Below the pieces are notes generated by a model. It did no database searches. It was not told the DNA's origin and saw only the letters and a program-made list of their open reading frames with translations. This document shows, piece after piece, positions 45,402-53,681 of a stretch of 64,000 bases of DNA (positions within the stretch are counted from its first letter, which is position 1; each line of letters begins with the position of its first letter). Origin of the DNA: JAQGMV01 sp035525455 (lineage in GTDB: Bacteria; Pseudomonadota; Gammaproteobacteria; Burkholderiales; SG8-41); assembly GCA_035525455.1 (NCBI GenBank), contig DATLEF010000050.1:8030-72029 (forward strand), in the 5' to 3' direction. Made by a program: the position numbers and the translations under genes.

Positions 45402-46277
45402 ATGTCTGCGATCGCATTGCTCGAGCCGCACACGAAGAATCTTGGAGGGTTCGAAGTAAGACGCCTTCTGCCGGGTCATCCTCACAAAATGGTCGGGCCT
45501 TTCATTTTTTTCGATCACATGGGTCCGACGCGGCTGCCGCCGGGTAGCGGTGTGGACGTGCGACCGCATCCGCACATCGGGCTCGCAACCGTGACCTATC
45601 TCTTCGAAGGTTGTCTCATGCACCGCGACAGCCTCGGCACCGTGGCGCGCATCGAGGCCGGCGCCGTCAACTGGATGACTGCCGGAGGCGGCATTGCGCA
45701 CTCCGAGCGCAGTCCGGATGAGGAGCGCCCCGCAGGGCCGCGGCTGCATGGTATTCAGAGCTGGGTGGCGTTGCCGCAAGCGCACGAGCGCGACGATCCC
45801 GACTTCAGCCATCATCCGAAGGAATCGATCCCGCTGATCACGCTTCCCGGCGTGTATATGCACCTCATCGCCGGCACCGCTTTCGGACGCACCGCACCCA
45901 CGCCTACATTTTCGCCGATGTTTTATCTCGCAGTCGAAATGGAGCCGGGCTCACGCCTGGAGTTGCCGTTCGAGCACGAAGAGCGTGGCGTCTACGCCGT
46001 CGCAGGGGAAATCGACGTCGAAGGTTTTCCCTTGCACGCGCACCACCTCGCCGTCGTGCCGCCTGAGGGTTCGGTGCACATTACGGCCCACACCGCGGCG
46101 CGTGTGATGCTGCTCGGCGGCACCCCTCTCGACGGCGATCGCCATATCTGGTGGAACTTCGTCGCGAGCTCGCGCGAATTAATAGACGAGGCCGCAGCGC
46201 GCTGGGAAAGCGGCGGCTTCGCGCAGGTTCCCGGTGAAACGGAATGGATACCGCTGCCGCGCGATCGCGGCGCTTGA
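45402..46277 (+). CDS. Pirin family protein
   Basis: 291 aa bicupin. Metal-binding histidines in the first cupin are seen in VRPHPHIGLATVTYLFEG, and AGGGIAHSE follows; these match pirin. Some bacterial pirins are quercetinases, others bind redox enzymes; the role here is open. It starts 13 nt after uvrA. Confidence 0.93.
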   Translation: MSAIALLEPHTKNLGGFEVRRLLPGHPHKMVGPFIFFDHMGPTRLPPGSGVDVRPHPHIGLATVTYLFEGCLMHRDSLGTVARIEAGAVNWMTAGGGIAHSERSPDEERPAGPRLHGIQSWVALPQAHERDDPDFSHHPKESIPLITLPGVYMHLIAGTAFGRTAPTPTFSPMFYLAVEMEPGSRLELPFEHEERGVYAVAGEIDVEGFPLHAHHLAVVPPEGSVHITAHTAARVMLLGGTPLDGDRHIWWNFVASSRELIDEAAARWESGGFAQVPGETEWIPLPRDRGA

Positions 46278-46359
46278 GGCAACTTTCATTTCCTGACGCG
46301 CTGCATCGGGTGCCGCGCGTGCATGACGTTAGAATAGCTGTCGCCTGCCTGCACACGAC

Positions 46360-46995
46360 ATGGACATCGCTCTCATACGCCAGGAATACATGCGCGAGCG
46401 CCTCGACGAGGGCGACGTTGCGCGCGACCCGATCGCGCAGTTTCGCCGCTGGTTCGACGAGGCTGTACAGGGTTCGCTGCCGATGGTGAACGCGATGACG
46501 CTCGCAACCGTCAACGCGAACGGGCAGCCTTCGGCGCGTATCGTGCTCCTCAAAGGAATCGACGAGCGCGGTCTCGTCTTCTACACCGATTACGAAAGTC
46601 GCAAAGGGCGCGAGCTCAGCGCGAATTCACGCGCGTCGCTGCTCTTCTACTGGATCGAGCTCGAGCGCGAAGTACGCGTCGAAGGCGCCGTGGAGAAGAC
46701 GTCCGCAGCCGAATCGGACGAATATTTCGCGAGCCGTCCAGTCGGAAGCCGGCTTGCGGCAAACGCGTCTTCCCCTCAAAGCGCGATTCTGGCCGGTCGC
46801 GAAGCGCTCGAGCAACGCTATCGGGAAGTGCAGCAGCGCTACGGCGAGGCGCCACCGCGACCGTCGGGCTGGGGCGGATACCGCGTGGTGCCGCAGGCCA
46901 TGGAATTCTGGCAAGGCCGGCCCAACCGGCTGCACGACCGCCTGCTCTATACGAAAGCGGCTGGAGGCTGGAACATCGTGCGTCTGGCGCCCTGA
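46360..46995 (+). CDS. pdxH: Pyridoxine/pyridoxamine 5'-phosphate oxidase
   Basis: FMN enzyme that makes pyridoxal 5'-phosphate. 211 aa with MTLATVNANGQPSARIVLLKGID, FYTDYESRKGREL, FYWIELEREVRVEG and the C-terminal RPNRLHDRLLY motif for PLP binding. Full length; no other B6 gene nearby. Confidence 0.96.
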   Translation: MDIALIRQEYMRERLDEGDVARDPIAQFRRWFDEAVQGSLPMVNAMTLATVNANGQPSARIVLLKGIDERGLVFYTDYESRKGRELSANSRASLLFYWIELEREVRVEGAVEKTSAAESDEYFASRPVGSRLAANASSPQSAILAGREALEQRYREVQQRYGEAPPRPSGWGGYRVVPQAMEFWQGRPNRLHDRLLYTKAAGGWNIVRLAP

Positions 46996-47038
46996 TCCGC
47001 CGCCGTTCGAGCGCGACCTCGAGTCTCACGCGGGCGCC

Positions 47039-48031
47039 TTAAAGTATCAGCGTCCCTATCCACCACGCGATTGCAGCAACGGCGGCTGACCCGGGAATCG
47101 TAAGTATCCACGCCCAGACGATACCGCCTGCGACACCCCAGCGCACCGCGGAGACGTTGCGCACTGCACCCACACCGATGATCGCACCGGTGATCGTATG
47201 CGTGGTGGATACGGGAATCCCGAATGCAGTGGCGAGAAAAAGCGTGATCGCACCGCCGGTTTCAGCGCAGAAGCCGCCCACCGGTTTGAGCTTGGTGATG
47301 CGCTGCCCCATCGTCCTGACGATACGCCAGCCGCCGAAGAGCGTCCCGAAAGCTATGGTGATATAGCACGCGATGATCACCCAGCCCGGGACTGCGCTCT
47401 TGGTGGTCGAATAACCAGCCGTAATCAGCAGCAACCAGATGATGCCAGCGGTCTTTTGCGCATCGTTGCCGCCATGACCCAGGCTGTACAGCGAAGCCGA
47501 CAGCAGCTGAAGGCGTCTGAACCACGCGTCGATCCGCCGCGGCGTCGACCGCACGAAAACCCACGACACGCCGATCATCAGAAGTGCCGCGAGCGTCATG
47601 CCCAGGAGCGGCGCGACGAAAATGAAAACGATGATCTTGAAGAGCCCGCTCGTGATGAGCGAGCTCACGCCGACCTTTGCCACAGCCGCGCCCACGAGCC
47701 CGCCGATCAACGCGTGCGAGGAGCTCGAAGGGATGCCGTAGAGCCAAGTGATCACATTCCACGCGATCGCACCGATCAGCGCTCCGAAAATGACGTAATG
47801 ATCGACTATGGACGGATCGACGATGCCTTTACCGATCGTGGAAGCGACTTTGGTCTGGAACAAGAAGTAGGCGATGAAGTTGAATGCCGCGGCCCACGCG
47901 ACTGCCCACACCGGCCTCAGCACGCCGGTCGAGACGATGGTTGCGATCGAGTTTGCCGCGTCGTGAAATCCATTCATGAAGTCGAACGCAAGCGCGACGA
48001 CGATCAGGAATATGAGTACTTCGAAGGACAT
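47039..48031 (-). CDS. pit: Low-affinity inorganic phosphate transporter (Pit)
   Basis: 330 aa integral membrane protein with about ten helices. PHO4/PiT signature GFHDAANSIATIVSTGVL near the N-terminus and its repeat VSTTHTITGAIIGVGAV near the C-terminus, plus SHALIGGLVGAAV. Proton-coupled metal-phosphate symport is the family role. It follows the DUF47 gene by 33 nt on the same strand. Confidence 0.95.
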   Translation of the reverse strand: MSFEVLIFLIVVALAFDFMNGFHDAANSIATIVSTGVLRPVWAVAWAAAFNFIAYFLFQTKVASTIGKGIVDPSIVDHYVIFGALIGAIAWNVITWLYGIPSSSSHALIGGLVGAAVAKVGVSSLITSGLFKIIVFIFVAPLLGMTLAALLMIGVSWVFVRSTPRRIDAWFRRLQLLSASLYSLGHGGNDAQKTAGIIWLLLITAGYSTTKSAVPGWVIIACYITIAFGTLFGGWRIVRTMGQRITKLKPVGGFCAETGGAITLFLATAFGIPVSTTHTITGAIIGVGAVRNVSAVRWGVAGGIVWAWILTIPGSAAVAAIAWWIGTLIL

Positions 48032-48064
48032 GCTCGCTCGTTTAGTGGCAGCTGAGATTGACGC

Positions 48065-48691
48065 TCAGGAGTTTTCGAGGACGATGCCCTGCAGAACGTT
48101 GGCAACGTCTTCGCAGCGGTCGGTGACCGTCTCGAGCATCTCGTATACCGACCGCATTTTCATGACCTGCTTCACGTCGGGCTCGTCGCGAAAGAGCTTG
48201 GCCATCGCCGAGCGCATGACGTGATCGGCCTCGGATTCGAAGCGGTCGATGTCCTGACACACGATCATGATCGCCTTGGCATTGTCCATGTTCGAGAGCA
48301 TGCCGACGGCGACTTTCACCTTTTCCACGCAGGCAACGCAGAGCTCCGCGAGCCGCCTCGCTTCGGGCGTGATCGAACGCACGTCGTAGGCATAGATCGA
48401 TTGTGAGGTGTCTTCGATCACATCGAGGATGTCGTCCATCTTGCTCACCAGCTGATGGATGTCGTCGCGGTCGATCGGCGTGATGAACGTGCGGTGCAAG
48501 AGCTCGATTGCGGCGAGCGCGATCTTGTCGCCGCGCTTCTCGATCGATTCGATGTTGTAGGCGCGGCGCTCGATGTCATCGCCGCTAGAGATCAGTTGCG
48601 AGAGCTCGCGCGCGCCCTGCACGAGCTGGTCGGCGAGATCGTTGAACAGCTCGAAGAAGCGGCCTTCGCGCGGCATGAGTCGGCCGAACAT
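48065..48691 (-). CDS. DUF47 (PhoU-like) accessory protein of Pit transporter
   Basis: 208 aa all-helical protein with the DUF47/PhoU-like pattern: FFELFNDLADQLVQGARELSQLI, TPIDRDDIHQLVSKMDDILDVIEDTSQSI and DRFESEADHVMRS. DUF47 genes nearly always precede pit and are thought to control its activity. First gene of the pair. Confidence 0.92.
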   Translation of the reverse strand: MFGRLMPREGRFFELFNDLADQLVQGARELSQLISSGDDIERRAYNIESIEKRGDKIALAAIELLHRTFITPIDRDDIHQLVSKMDDILDVIEDTSQSIYAYDVRSITPEARRLAELCVACVEKVKVAVGMLSNMDNAKAIMIVCQDIDRFESEADHVMRSAMAKLFRDEPDVKQVMKMRSVYEMLETVTDRCEDVANVLQGIVLENS

Positions 48692-48998
48692 GAATGGTCT
48701 CCCGGATTGTGCGCGGCACGCGCCGCCGAAGATAAGGCGGAAGGCATTCTAGCGGTTTCCGCCGGAGCGTACGTGCCAGTCTCATCTATCTCACTCCGCT
48801 CTTCGCTGTCGTGCTCGAGCTCGCATTGTTGCCGTCGTCCGTTCGAAGCTGAGCTTGTTCGGCATGGTTATCACGGCGCTCGGTGTGGCTCGTCGCAGGG
48901 CGTGGAAACCACTTGCTGACATCATTTCAGGCACGCAAATAACAAACGGCCGGCTGCCGCATGTCGAGCGGCGCCGGCCGTCCAGGAAATCGGGTCGA
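48692..48998. other. Intergenic region, 307 bp
   Basis: Lies between the DUF47 start and the SWIB gene stop. It should hold the DUF47-pit promoter (minus strand) but no strong hexamer pair was found. The left-hand part has no coding signal. The right end holds the SWIB terminator described separately. Confidence 0.5.
48936..48981 (-). terminator. Rho-independent terminator after the SWIB gene
   Basis: On the minus strand the stem ACGGCCGGC (48981-48973) pairs with GCCGGCCGT (48954-48946), extended inwards by CGC/GCG pairs, and is followed by a T-rich tail TTTGTTATTT. It begins 18 nt after the SWIB stop. Confidence 0.7.
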
Positions 48999-49310
48999 TT
49001 ACTTGAGGTGTTTGTTGACGTGCTTCGTCATTTCAAACATCGAGACTTGTTTCTTGCCCCCGAAAACGTCGCGCAGTTTTTCGTCCGCGTTGATCATGCG
49101 TCTGTTCTTGCTGTCCTGCAGGTTGTTTTTCTTGATGTAGTTCCAGATCTTCTTGGTAACTTCGGTACGCGGCTGCGGGCTGCTGCCGATTACCGCAGAA
49201 AGTGATGCGTCAGGTTGCATCGCCTTCATGAATGCCGCGTTGGGTTTACGCTTAGTCGCGGTTTTTTTCTTTGCCGGAGCTTTCTTGCTAGCCTTTTTCT
49301 TTGCAGCCAT
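48999..49310 (-). CDS. SWIB/MDM2-domain protein with Lys-rich N-terminal tail
   Basis: 103 aa from the ATG at 49310. The first about 25 residues are AAKKKASKKAPAKKKTATKR, a histone-H1-like tail. The rest is a SWIB domain (LSAVIGSSPQPRTEVTKKIW, NNLQDSKNRRMINADEKLR, MFEMTKHVNKHL). Bacterial SWIB proteins are small, of uncertain role, and probably bind DNA or nucleoid proteins. Single gene with its own terminator. The frame is open further upstream but the extra part is not protein-like. Confidence 0.9.
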   Translation of the reverse strand: MAAKKKASKKAPAKKKTATKRKPNAAFMKAMQPDASLSAVIGSSPQPRTEVTKKIWNYIKKNNLQDSKNRRMINADEKLRDVFGGKKQVSMFEMTKHVNKHLK

Positions 49311-49578
49311 TCGGTGTCTCCCGTTTGTCGTAATGCTCGGTTGGATGTCGTGGCCCTTGCCGCGAGTAGCGCAGCACGGTGACGAGAGAATGCCGAGGGA
49401 AAACGCTGTTGTCAATCATTCCCGCAGGAGGGAGAACGCCTCTCGTTCGCGGTGGCGCGCTCGAACGAAACACCGACCTTTCAACGCGTCGTAAAACCCG
49501 TCGGCAACGGACGACATTGGCGCAAGAATTGCGGTGCTTCGAACTGGCGGTGAATGCGCCCGCGACGACGTGAGTGCG

Positions 49579-50151
49579 CTAGCCTTTTGTCTGCCCGCCT
49601 CGTTTGAGCTTGTCGACGAAATGCTTCCGAAACTTGGCCACCTTCGGAGCGACGACGACCTGGCAATACGGCTGAGAAGGATTACGGGCGTAGTACTCCT
49701 GGTGATAGCCTTCGGCGACATGGAACGCTGATGCGGGCTGGATCTCGGTCACGATCGGGTCGCGGTACAGCTTCGCGCGCGAGATGTTAGTGAGGACCTC
49801 TTCGGCAACGGCCTTCTGTTCCGGCGTATGGTAGAAAATCGCCGAGCGGTACTGCGTGCCGGCGTCGTTCCCCTGCCGATTGAGCGTGGTGGGATCATGA
49901 ATCACGAAGAAGACCTGCAGAATGTCCTGGAACGACACCACTTCAGGGTCGAAGGTGATCTGCACGACTTCCGCGTGACCGGTGTCGCCGCCGCAGGCCG
50001 CCTCGTACGATGGATGCGCGGTGTGGCCGCCCATGTAACCCGACTCCACCGAGATGACACCCGTCAAATCGTCGTACACCGCCTCGAGACACCAGAAACA
50101 ACCACCCGCAAGCGTGGCCATCTCTTGATTTCGTGCGTTGCCGGTCTGCAT
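49579..50151 (-). CDS. msrA: Peptide-methionine (S)-S-oxide reductase MsrA (cytoplasmic)
   Basis: 190 aa from the ATG at 50151 with GGAG upstream. Catalytic GGCFWCLEAVYDDLTGV, SGYMGGHTAHPSYE, GTQYRSAIFY and EGYHQEYY are intact. No signal peptide, so cytoplasmic. It repairs methionine-S-sulfoxide in proteins. A second MsrA with a signal peptide lies 2.9 kb away. Confidence 0.95.
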   Translation of the reverse strand: MQTGNARNQEMATLAGGCFWCLEAVYDDLTGVISVESGYMGGHTAHPSYEAACGGDTGHAEVVQITFDPEVVSFQDILQVFFVIHDPTTLNRQGNDAGTQYRSAIFYHTPEQKAVAEEVLTNISRAKLYRDPIVTEIQPASAFHVAEGYHQEYYARNPSQPYCQVVVAPKVAKFRKHFVDKLKRGGQTKG

Positions 50152-50217
50152 GTGCACTCCTTTTCGATCATCGATTCAGCGCGTTAGTCTGCGTCGCTGC
50201 AAGTTCCTGACGCTCGC

Positions 50218-51039
50218 TCATGCGGCGGCCGGGAAAAGCGGTTTGAACCACGCTGGCGCCGCCGGCCGGTTCGGCTCGGCCTTCATCGTACGGGAGCGGG
50301 CCCTCCATGACCCCAGGATGATGCGTTCGGCCGCGCCGAGCTCACCGTACCGCTCGACGACCGCGCGCATGCGGGCGACGAATTCATCGTATCCGAGCAC
50401 ATTGAATGCGACATTGGGGCCGCATTGCGCGCAAAGCGCGCTAAAAGCGCGTGCAACGTGCGTGTCGCGCGTGGCCCTGACGCACGCGAAAGCAGCACGC
50501 CACGCGGTCACAAAGCCCAGACGGTGCGCGCGCGGTTGGAGGTCGTAAGCCGATCTAAAATGGGCAAAGGAAAGCGCTTCCTCGTGTGCGTAGCGACGCG
50601 CCATGTCACGCAGCCGACGGTCATCCGACCAGCGCGCGAGGCAGCGGTAGAAAACCCCGCTTTGCGCGGCAGCCACGCACCGCGCCAGCACTTCGTGCGC
50701 AGCGGTCGGGCCGGCGGCGCCGCGGCGCGATGCCAGCGCGTCATATTCCTCGCGCACTGCGGTCCAGTCGAGCTCGGGCCACGTGTTTTCGACGAATTCG
50801 CGCAGCTCGCGGGCGCGGGCGAGCTTGCGCGGCAGCCATTCGGTTTCGATCCACGCACAGAAGACCGCATTGCCGCGGAAGCAGTTCAGCAGGCGCTGCG
50901 CGTGCGGGGCGGCATCGGCTTCGAGCAGCGTGGCGGCGGCGATGCTGTAGAAAAGAGGGCCGTTGGCGCGTACCAGAACGAGTTGGACCGGACGCGCAGT
51001 GTGGCCACGGGTCGATTGCTGCAGCGCTTTTGCTTCCAT
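50218..51039 (-). CDS. Hypothetical helical protein
   Basis: 273 aa from the ATG at 51039, which follows AAGGAGG. No family was recognised. The sequence looks almost all helical, with acidic/histidine patterns such as VREEYDAL and RYAHEEALSFAHF that could bind metal as in ferritin-like or haem-oxygenase-like bundles; this is a guess. Seven cysteines are scattered. It is divergent from an XRE regulator, which may control it. Confidence 0.7.
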   Translation of the reverse strand: MEAKALQQSTRGHTARPVQLVLVRANGPLFYSIAAATLLEADAAPHAQRLLNCFRGNAVFCAWIETEWLPRKLARARELREFVENTWPELDWTAVREEYDALASRRGAAGPTAAHEVLARCVAAAQSGVFYRCLARWSDDRRLRDMARRYAHEEALSFAHFRSAYDLQPRAHRLGFVTAWRAAFACVRATRDTHVARAFSALCAQCGPNVAFNVLGYDEFVARMRAVVERYGELGAAERIILGSWRARSRTMKAEPNRPAAPAWFKPLFPAAA

Positions 51040-51189
51040 GACGGCCTCCTTGGGTTGAGGGACGGTGCGATGCGGTGGAGGCATATTCGCCCGCATCAGG
51101 ACCTATTACACGTTTTATCGGGTAGGTTGCAGCCGGTATCGCCGGAGGTATTATTTAACGCCACTTCGACCCGGAAACGGGAGGTTGCC

Positions 51190-51966
51190 ATGGCGCAGAC
51201 GGCGGCATTGATTGACGCGCTCAAGCGCGAGCTCAAGGCGCGCGGCATCACGTATGCGCACCTCGCGCCTGCGCTCAAGCTGAGCGAAGCCAGCGTCAAG
51301 CGCATGTTTTCACGGTGCGATTTCACCTTGAAGCGGCTCGACGAGATCTGCCGCCACGCCCGCATCGAGTTTTCGGACCTGACTCGCGCGCTCGCACGCA
51401 AGGAAGCGCTCATCTCGCAGCTTACGCCCGAGCAGGAAAAAGAGATCGTCGCCGACAAGAAGCTGTTTCTGGTGGCGGTCTGCGCGCTGAACCACGTCAC
51501 GTTCGATCAGATCGTCGAACGCTATGATGTGAGCGCGCCCGAGTGCGTGCGCCTCCTGACGCGGCTCGACCGCCTGAAATTCATCGAGCTGCAGCCTGGC
51601 AACCGCATTCGCCTGCTCATATCGCGGACATTTGCGTGGCTGCCGAATGGCCCGATACAGCGGTTCTTCAATGACCAGGCGCATAACGAATTCTTCGACT
51701 CGCGCTTCGACCGCAGCAACGAGTTCATGCTGGTGGTGAATGGCATGCTGTCGAAGGCATCGAGTGCGGTGATGGTGGACCGATTGAAGCGCGTGGCACG
51801 GGAGTTTTCAGAGCTGCACAACGACGACGTGCGCCTGCCGCTCGAGCAGCGTTCGGCGATGAGCGTACTGGTCGCGCTCCGGCACTGGGAGCTGGCGGCG
51901 TTCGCGGAGCTCCGCCGTCAGCCGCAAATCGCGCGTACTGTCAGGCCTCGAGGTGGTAGCGCGTGA
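51190..51966 (+). CDS. XRE/Cro-type HTH transcriptional regulator
   Basis: 258 aa from the ATG at 51190, preceded by GGGAGG. N-terminal HTH (about 8-65: ALKRELKARGITYAHLAPAL, KLSEASVKRMF) and a long C-terminal region of about 190 residues without a recognised domain, which may sense a ligand. Divergent from the hypothetical gene at 50218-51039 across a 150-bp gap; convergent and overlapping with fbp by 26 bp. Confidence 0.85.
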   Translation: MAQTAALIDALKRELKARGITYAHLAPALKLSEASVKRMFSRCDFTLKRLDEICRHARIEFSDLTRALARKEALISQLTPEQEKEIVADKKLFLVAVCALNHVTFDQIVERYDVSAPECVRLLTRLDRLKFIELQPGNRIRLLISRTFAWLPNGPIQRFFNDQAHNEFFDSRFDRSNEFMLVVNGMLSKASSAVMVDRLKRVAREFSELHNDDVRLPLEQRSAMSVLVALRHWELAAFAELRRQPQIARTVRPRGGSA

Positions 51967-52939
51967 CGCGCTCGACTTCGTTCTTGGAGCCCAGGACCAC
52001 ACCCACCCGCTGGTGCAGCGCGGTGGGCTGTATATCGAGTATGCGCTGACGCCCATCGGTCGCGGCGCCTCCCGCCTGCTCAACGATGAAAGACATGGGG
52101 TTGGCTTCGTACATCATGCGCAGCCGGCCTTCTGTGTGCTTGGCGTCCTTGGGATACATGAATATGCCGCCGCGGGAAAGTATGCGGTAGACGTCGGCGA
52201 CCATGGAGGCGACCCAGCGCATGTTGAAATCCTTGTCGCGAGTACCGGTTTTCCCCGCCAGGCATTCGTCGATATAGCGCTTGATCGGCGGTTCCCAGTT
52301 GCGCGCATTCGATGCGTTGATTGCGAATTCCTGGGTGTCTTCCGGTATGAGGATGCGCTCGTCCGTCAGCACCCACTGGCCGACCTCGCGATCGAGCGTG
52401 AAGCCCACGACGCCGTTGCCCACGGTCAGCACGAGTATGGTGGCGGCGCCGTACACGGCAAAACCCGCCGCAACCTGTTTGGAACCGGGCTGGAGAAACG
52501 CTTGTGTGTCAAAAGCGCTGCAGCTGTTCGGGCAGCGCAGCACCGAGAATATCGTGCCCACCGAAATATTGACGTCCAGGTTCGAGGAGCCGTCCAGCGG
52601 ATCGTAGAGCAGCAGGAACTCCCCTTTCGGGTAGCGATTCGGAATTTGATAAGGCTCCGCCATTTCCTCGGACACCATGGCGGCGAGCTGTCCGCCCCAC
52701 TCGTTCGCTTCGACCAGCACTTCGTTCGCGATCACATCGAGCTTTTTCTGCGCTTCGCCTTGTACATTGTCGAGACCCACCGCATCGCCGATGCCCGCAA
52801 GCGGGCCTTTGCTCACCACGTGGCTGATCGCTTTGCACGCGCGCGCGATCACTTCGATCAGGAGCCGCAGCTCGGGGGAGACTTTGCCGTAATGGCGCTG
52901 CTGCTCGATCAGGTATTGGGTGAGTGTGACCCGCCGCAT
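51941..52939 (-). CDS. fbp: Fructose-1,6-bisphosphatase class I
   Basis: 332 aa from the ATG at 52939 with GGAGG at a good distance. Metal-binding motif LLYDPLDGSSNLDVNISVGTIF and the substrate motif RLRMMYEANPMSFIVEQAGG are clear. Gluconeogenic enzyme; may also serve the Calvin cycle in some relatives, but no cbb genes are seen here. Confidence 0.96.
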   Translation of the reverse strand: MRRVTLTQYLIEQQRHYGKVSPELRLLIEVIARACKAISHVVSKGPLAGIGDAVGLDNVQGEAQKKLDVIANEVLVEANEWGGQLAAMVSEEMAEPYQIPNRYPKGEFLLLYDPLDGSSNLDVNISVGTIFSVLRCPNSCSAFDTQAFLQPGSKQVAAGFAVYGAATILVLTVGNGVVGFTLDREVGQWVLTDERILIPEDTQEFAINASNARNWEPPIKRYIDECLAGKTGTRDKDFNMRWVASMVADVYRILSRGGIFMYPKDAKHTEGRLRMMYEANPMSFIVEQAGGAATDGRQRILDIQPTALHQRVGVVLGSKNEVERVTRYHLEA

Positions 52940-53051
52940 GCATCCTCCGTTGGGGCTTGAATTTGCCCGGAAATTATCCGCTATACTCGTGTAAGTTGCA
53001 CCCGCCGCGCTCGACCAAGCTGCACCGAAACGTCTTCCACGGAGCCCCCAC

Positions 53052-53675
53052 ATGGACCGACTCAAGCGATGGCTTTGGATCGCACTCGTGTGCTCGTCCG
53101 CTTTCAACGCGAGCGCGTATGCACAGTCAAAACCGGCCGCACAATCCGCGCCCGCCAAGGCAACGTTCGCCGGCGGATGCTTCTGGTGCATGGAGGAAGC
53201 GTACGAGAAGCTGCCCGGCGTGATATCGGCGGTGTCCGGCTATATGGGCGGCCGGACCAAGAATCCGACGTACGAACAGGTTTCGACCGGCAGCAGCGGC
53301 CACGCCGAGATCGTGCAGGTCCAGTACGATCCGAGCAAGATCACCTACGAAAAATTGGTGGAAGCGTTCTGGCGTAACGTCGATCCGACGCAGCGCGACG
53401 GGCAGTTCTGCGACCACGGTTCGCAATACCGCAGCGCGATCTTCTACCACGGCGAAGAACAGAAAAAAGCGGCGGACGCATCCCGGGCGGCGCTCGAAAA
53501 GAGCAAGCCTTTCAAAGGCGAGATCGTGACCCAGATCGTGCCTGCGGCCGAGTTCTATCCGGCCGAGGAGTACCACCAGGATTACTATAAGAAGAATCCG
53601 GTTCGATACAAGGTGTACAAGACCGGTTGCGGCCGGGAAGCGCGGCTGCAGGCCGTCTGGGGCCGCCGCGAATAA
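53052..53675 (+). CDS. msrA: Peptide-methionine (S)-S-oxide reductase MsrA, exported form
   Basis: 207 aa with an N-terminal signal peptide (about 1-24, LWIALVCSSAFNASAYA), then the MsrA domain: AGGCFWCMEEAYEKLPGV, SGYMGGRTKNPTYE, GSQYRSAIFY and EEYHQDYY. Predicted to repair methionine in periplasmic proteins; the electron donor is not seen. A weak promoter (TTGAAT, 19 bp, TATACT) lies at about 52957-52987. Confidence 0.94.
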   Translation: MDRLKRWLWIALVCSSAFNASAYAQSKPAAQSAPAKATFAGGCFWCMEEAYEKLPGVISAVSGYMGGRTKNPTYEQVSTGSSGHAEIVQVQYDPSKITYEKLVEAFWRNVDPTQRDGQFCDHGSQYRSAIFYHGEEQKKAADASRAALEKSKPFKGEIVTQIVPAAEFYPAEEYHQDYYKKNPVRYKVYKTGCGREARLQAVWGRRE

Positions 53676-53681
53676 GGAAGG

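Noticed and set aside
50425..51189. N-terminal extension of the XRE regulator to 513 aa
   Set aside because: It overlaps the divergent hypothetical gene and the promoter gap; a clean RBS and ATG exist at 51190.
52940..53191. 84-residue N-terminal extension of fructose bisphosphatase
   Set aside because: It is antisense to the start of the exported MsrA gene, lacks FBPase similarity, and an RBS with ATG stands at 52939.
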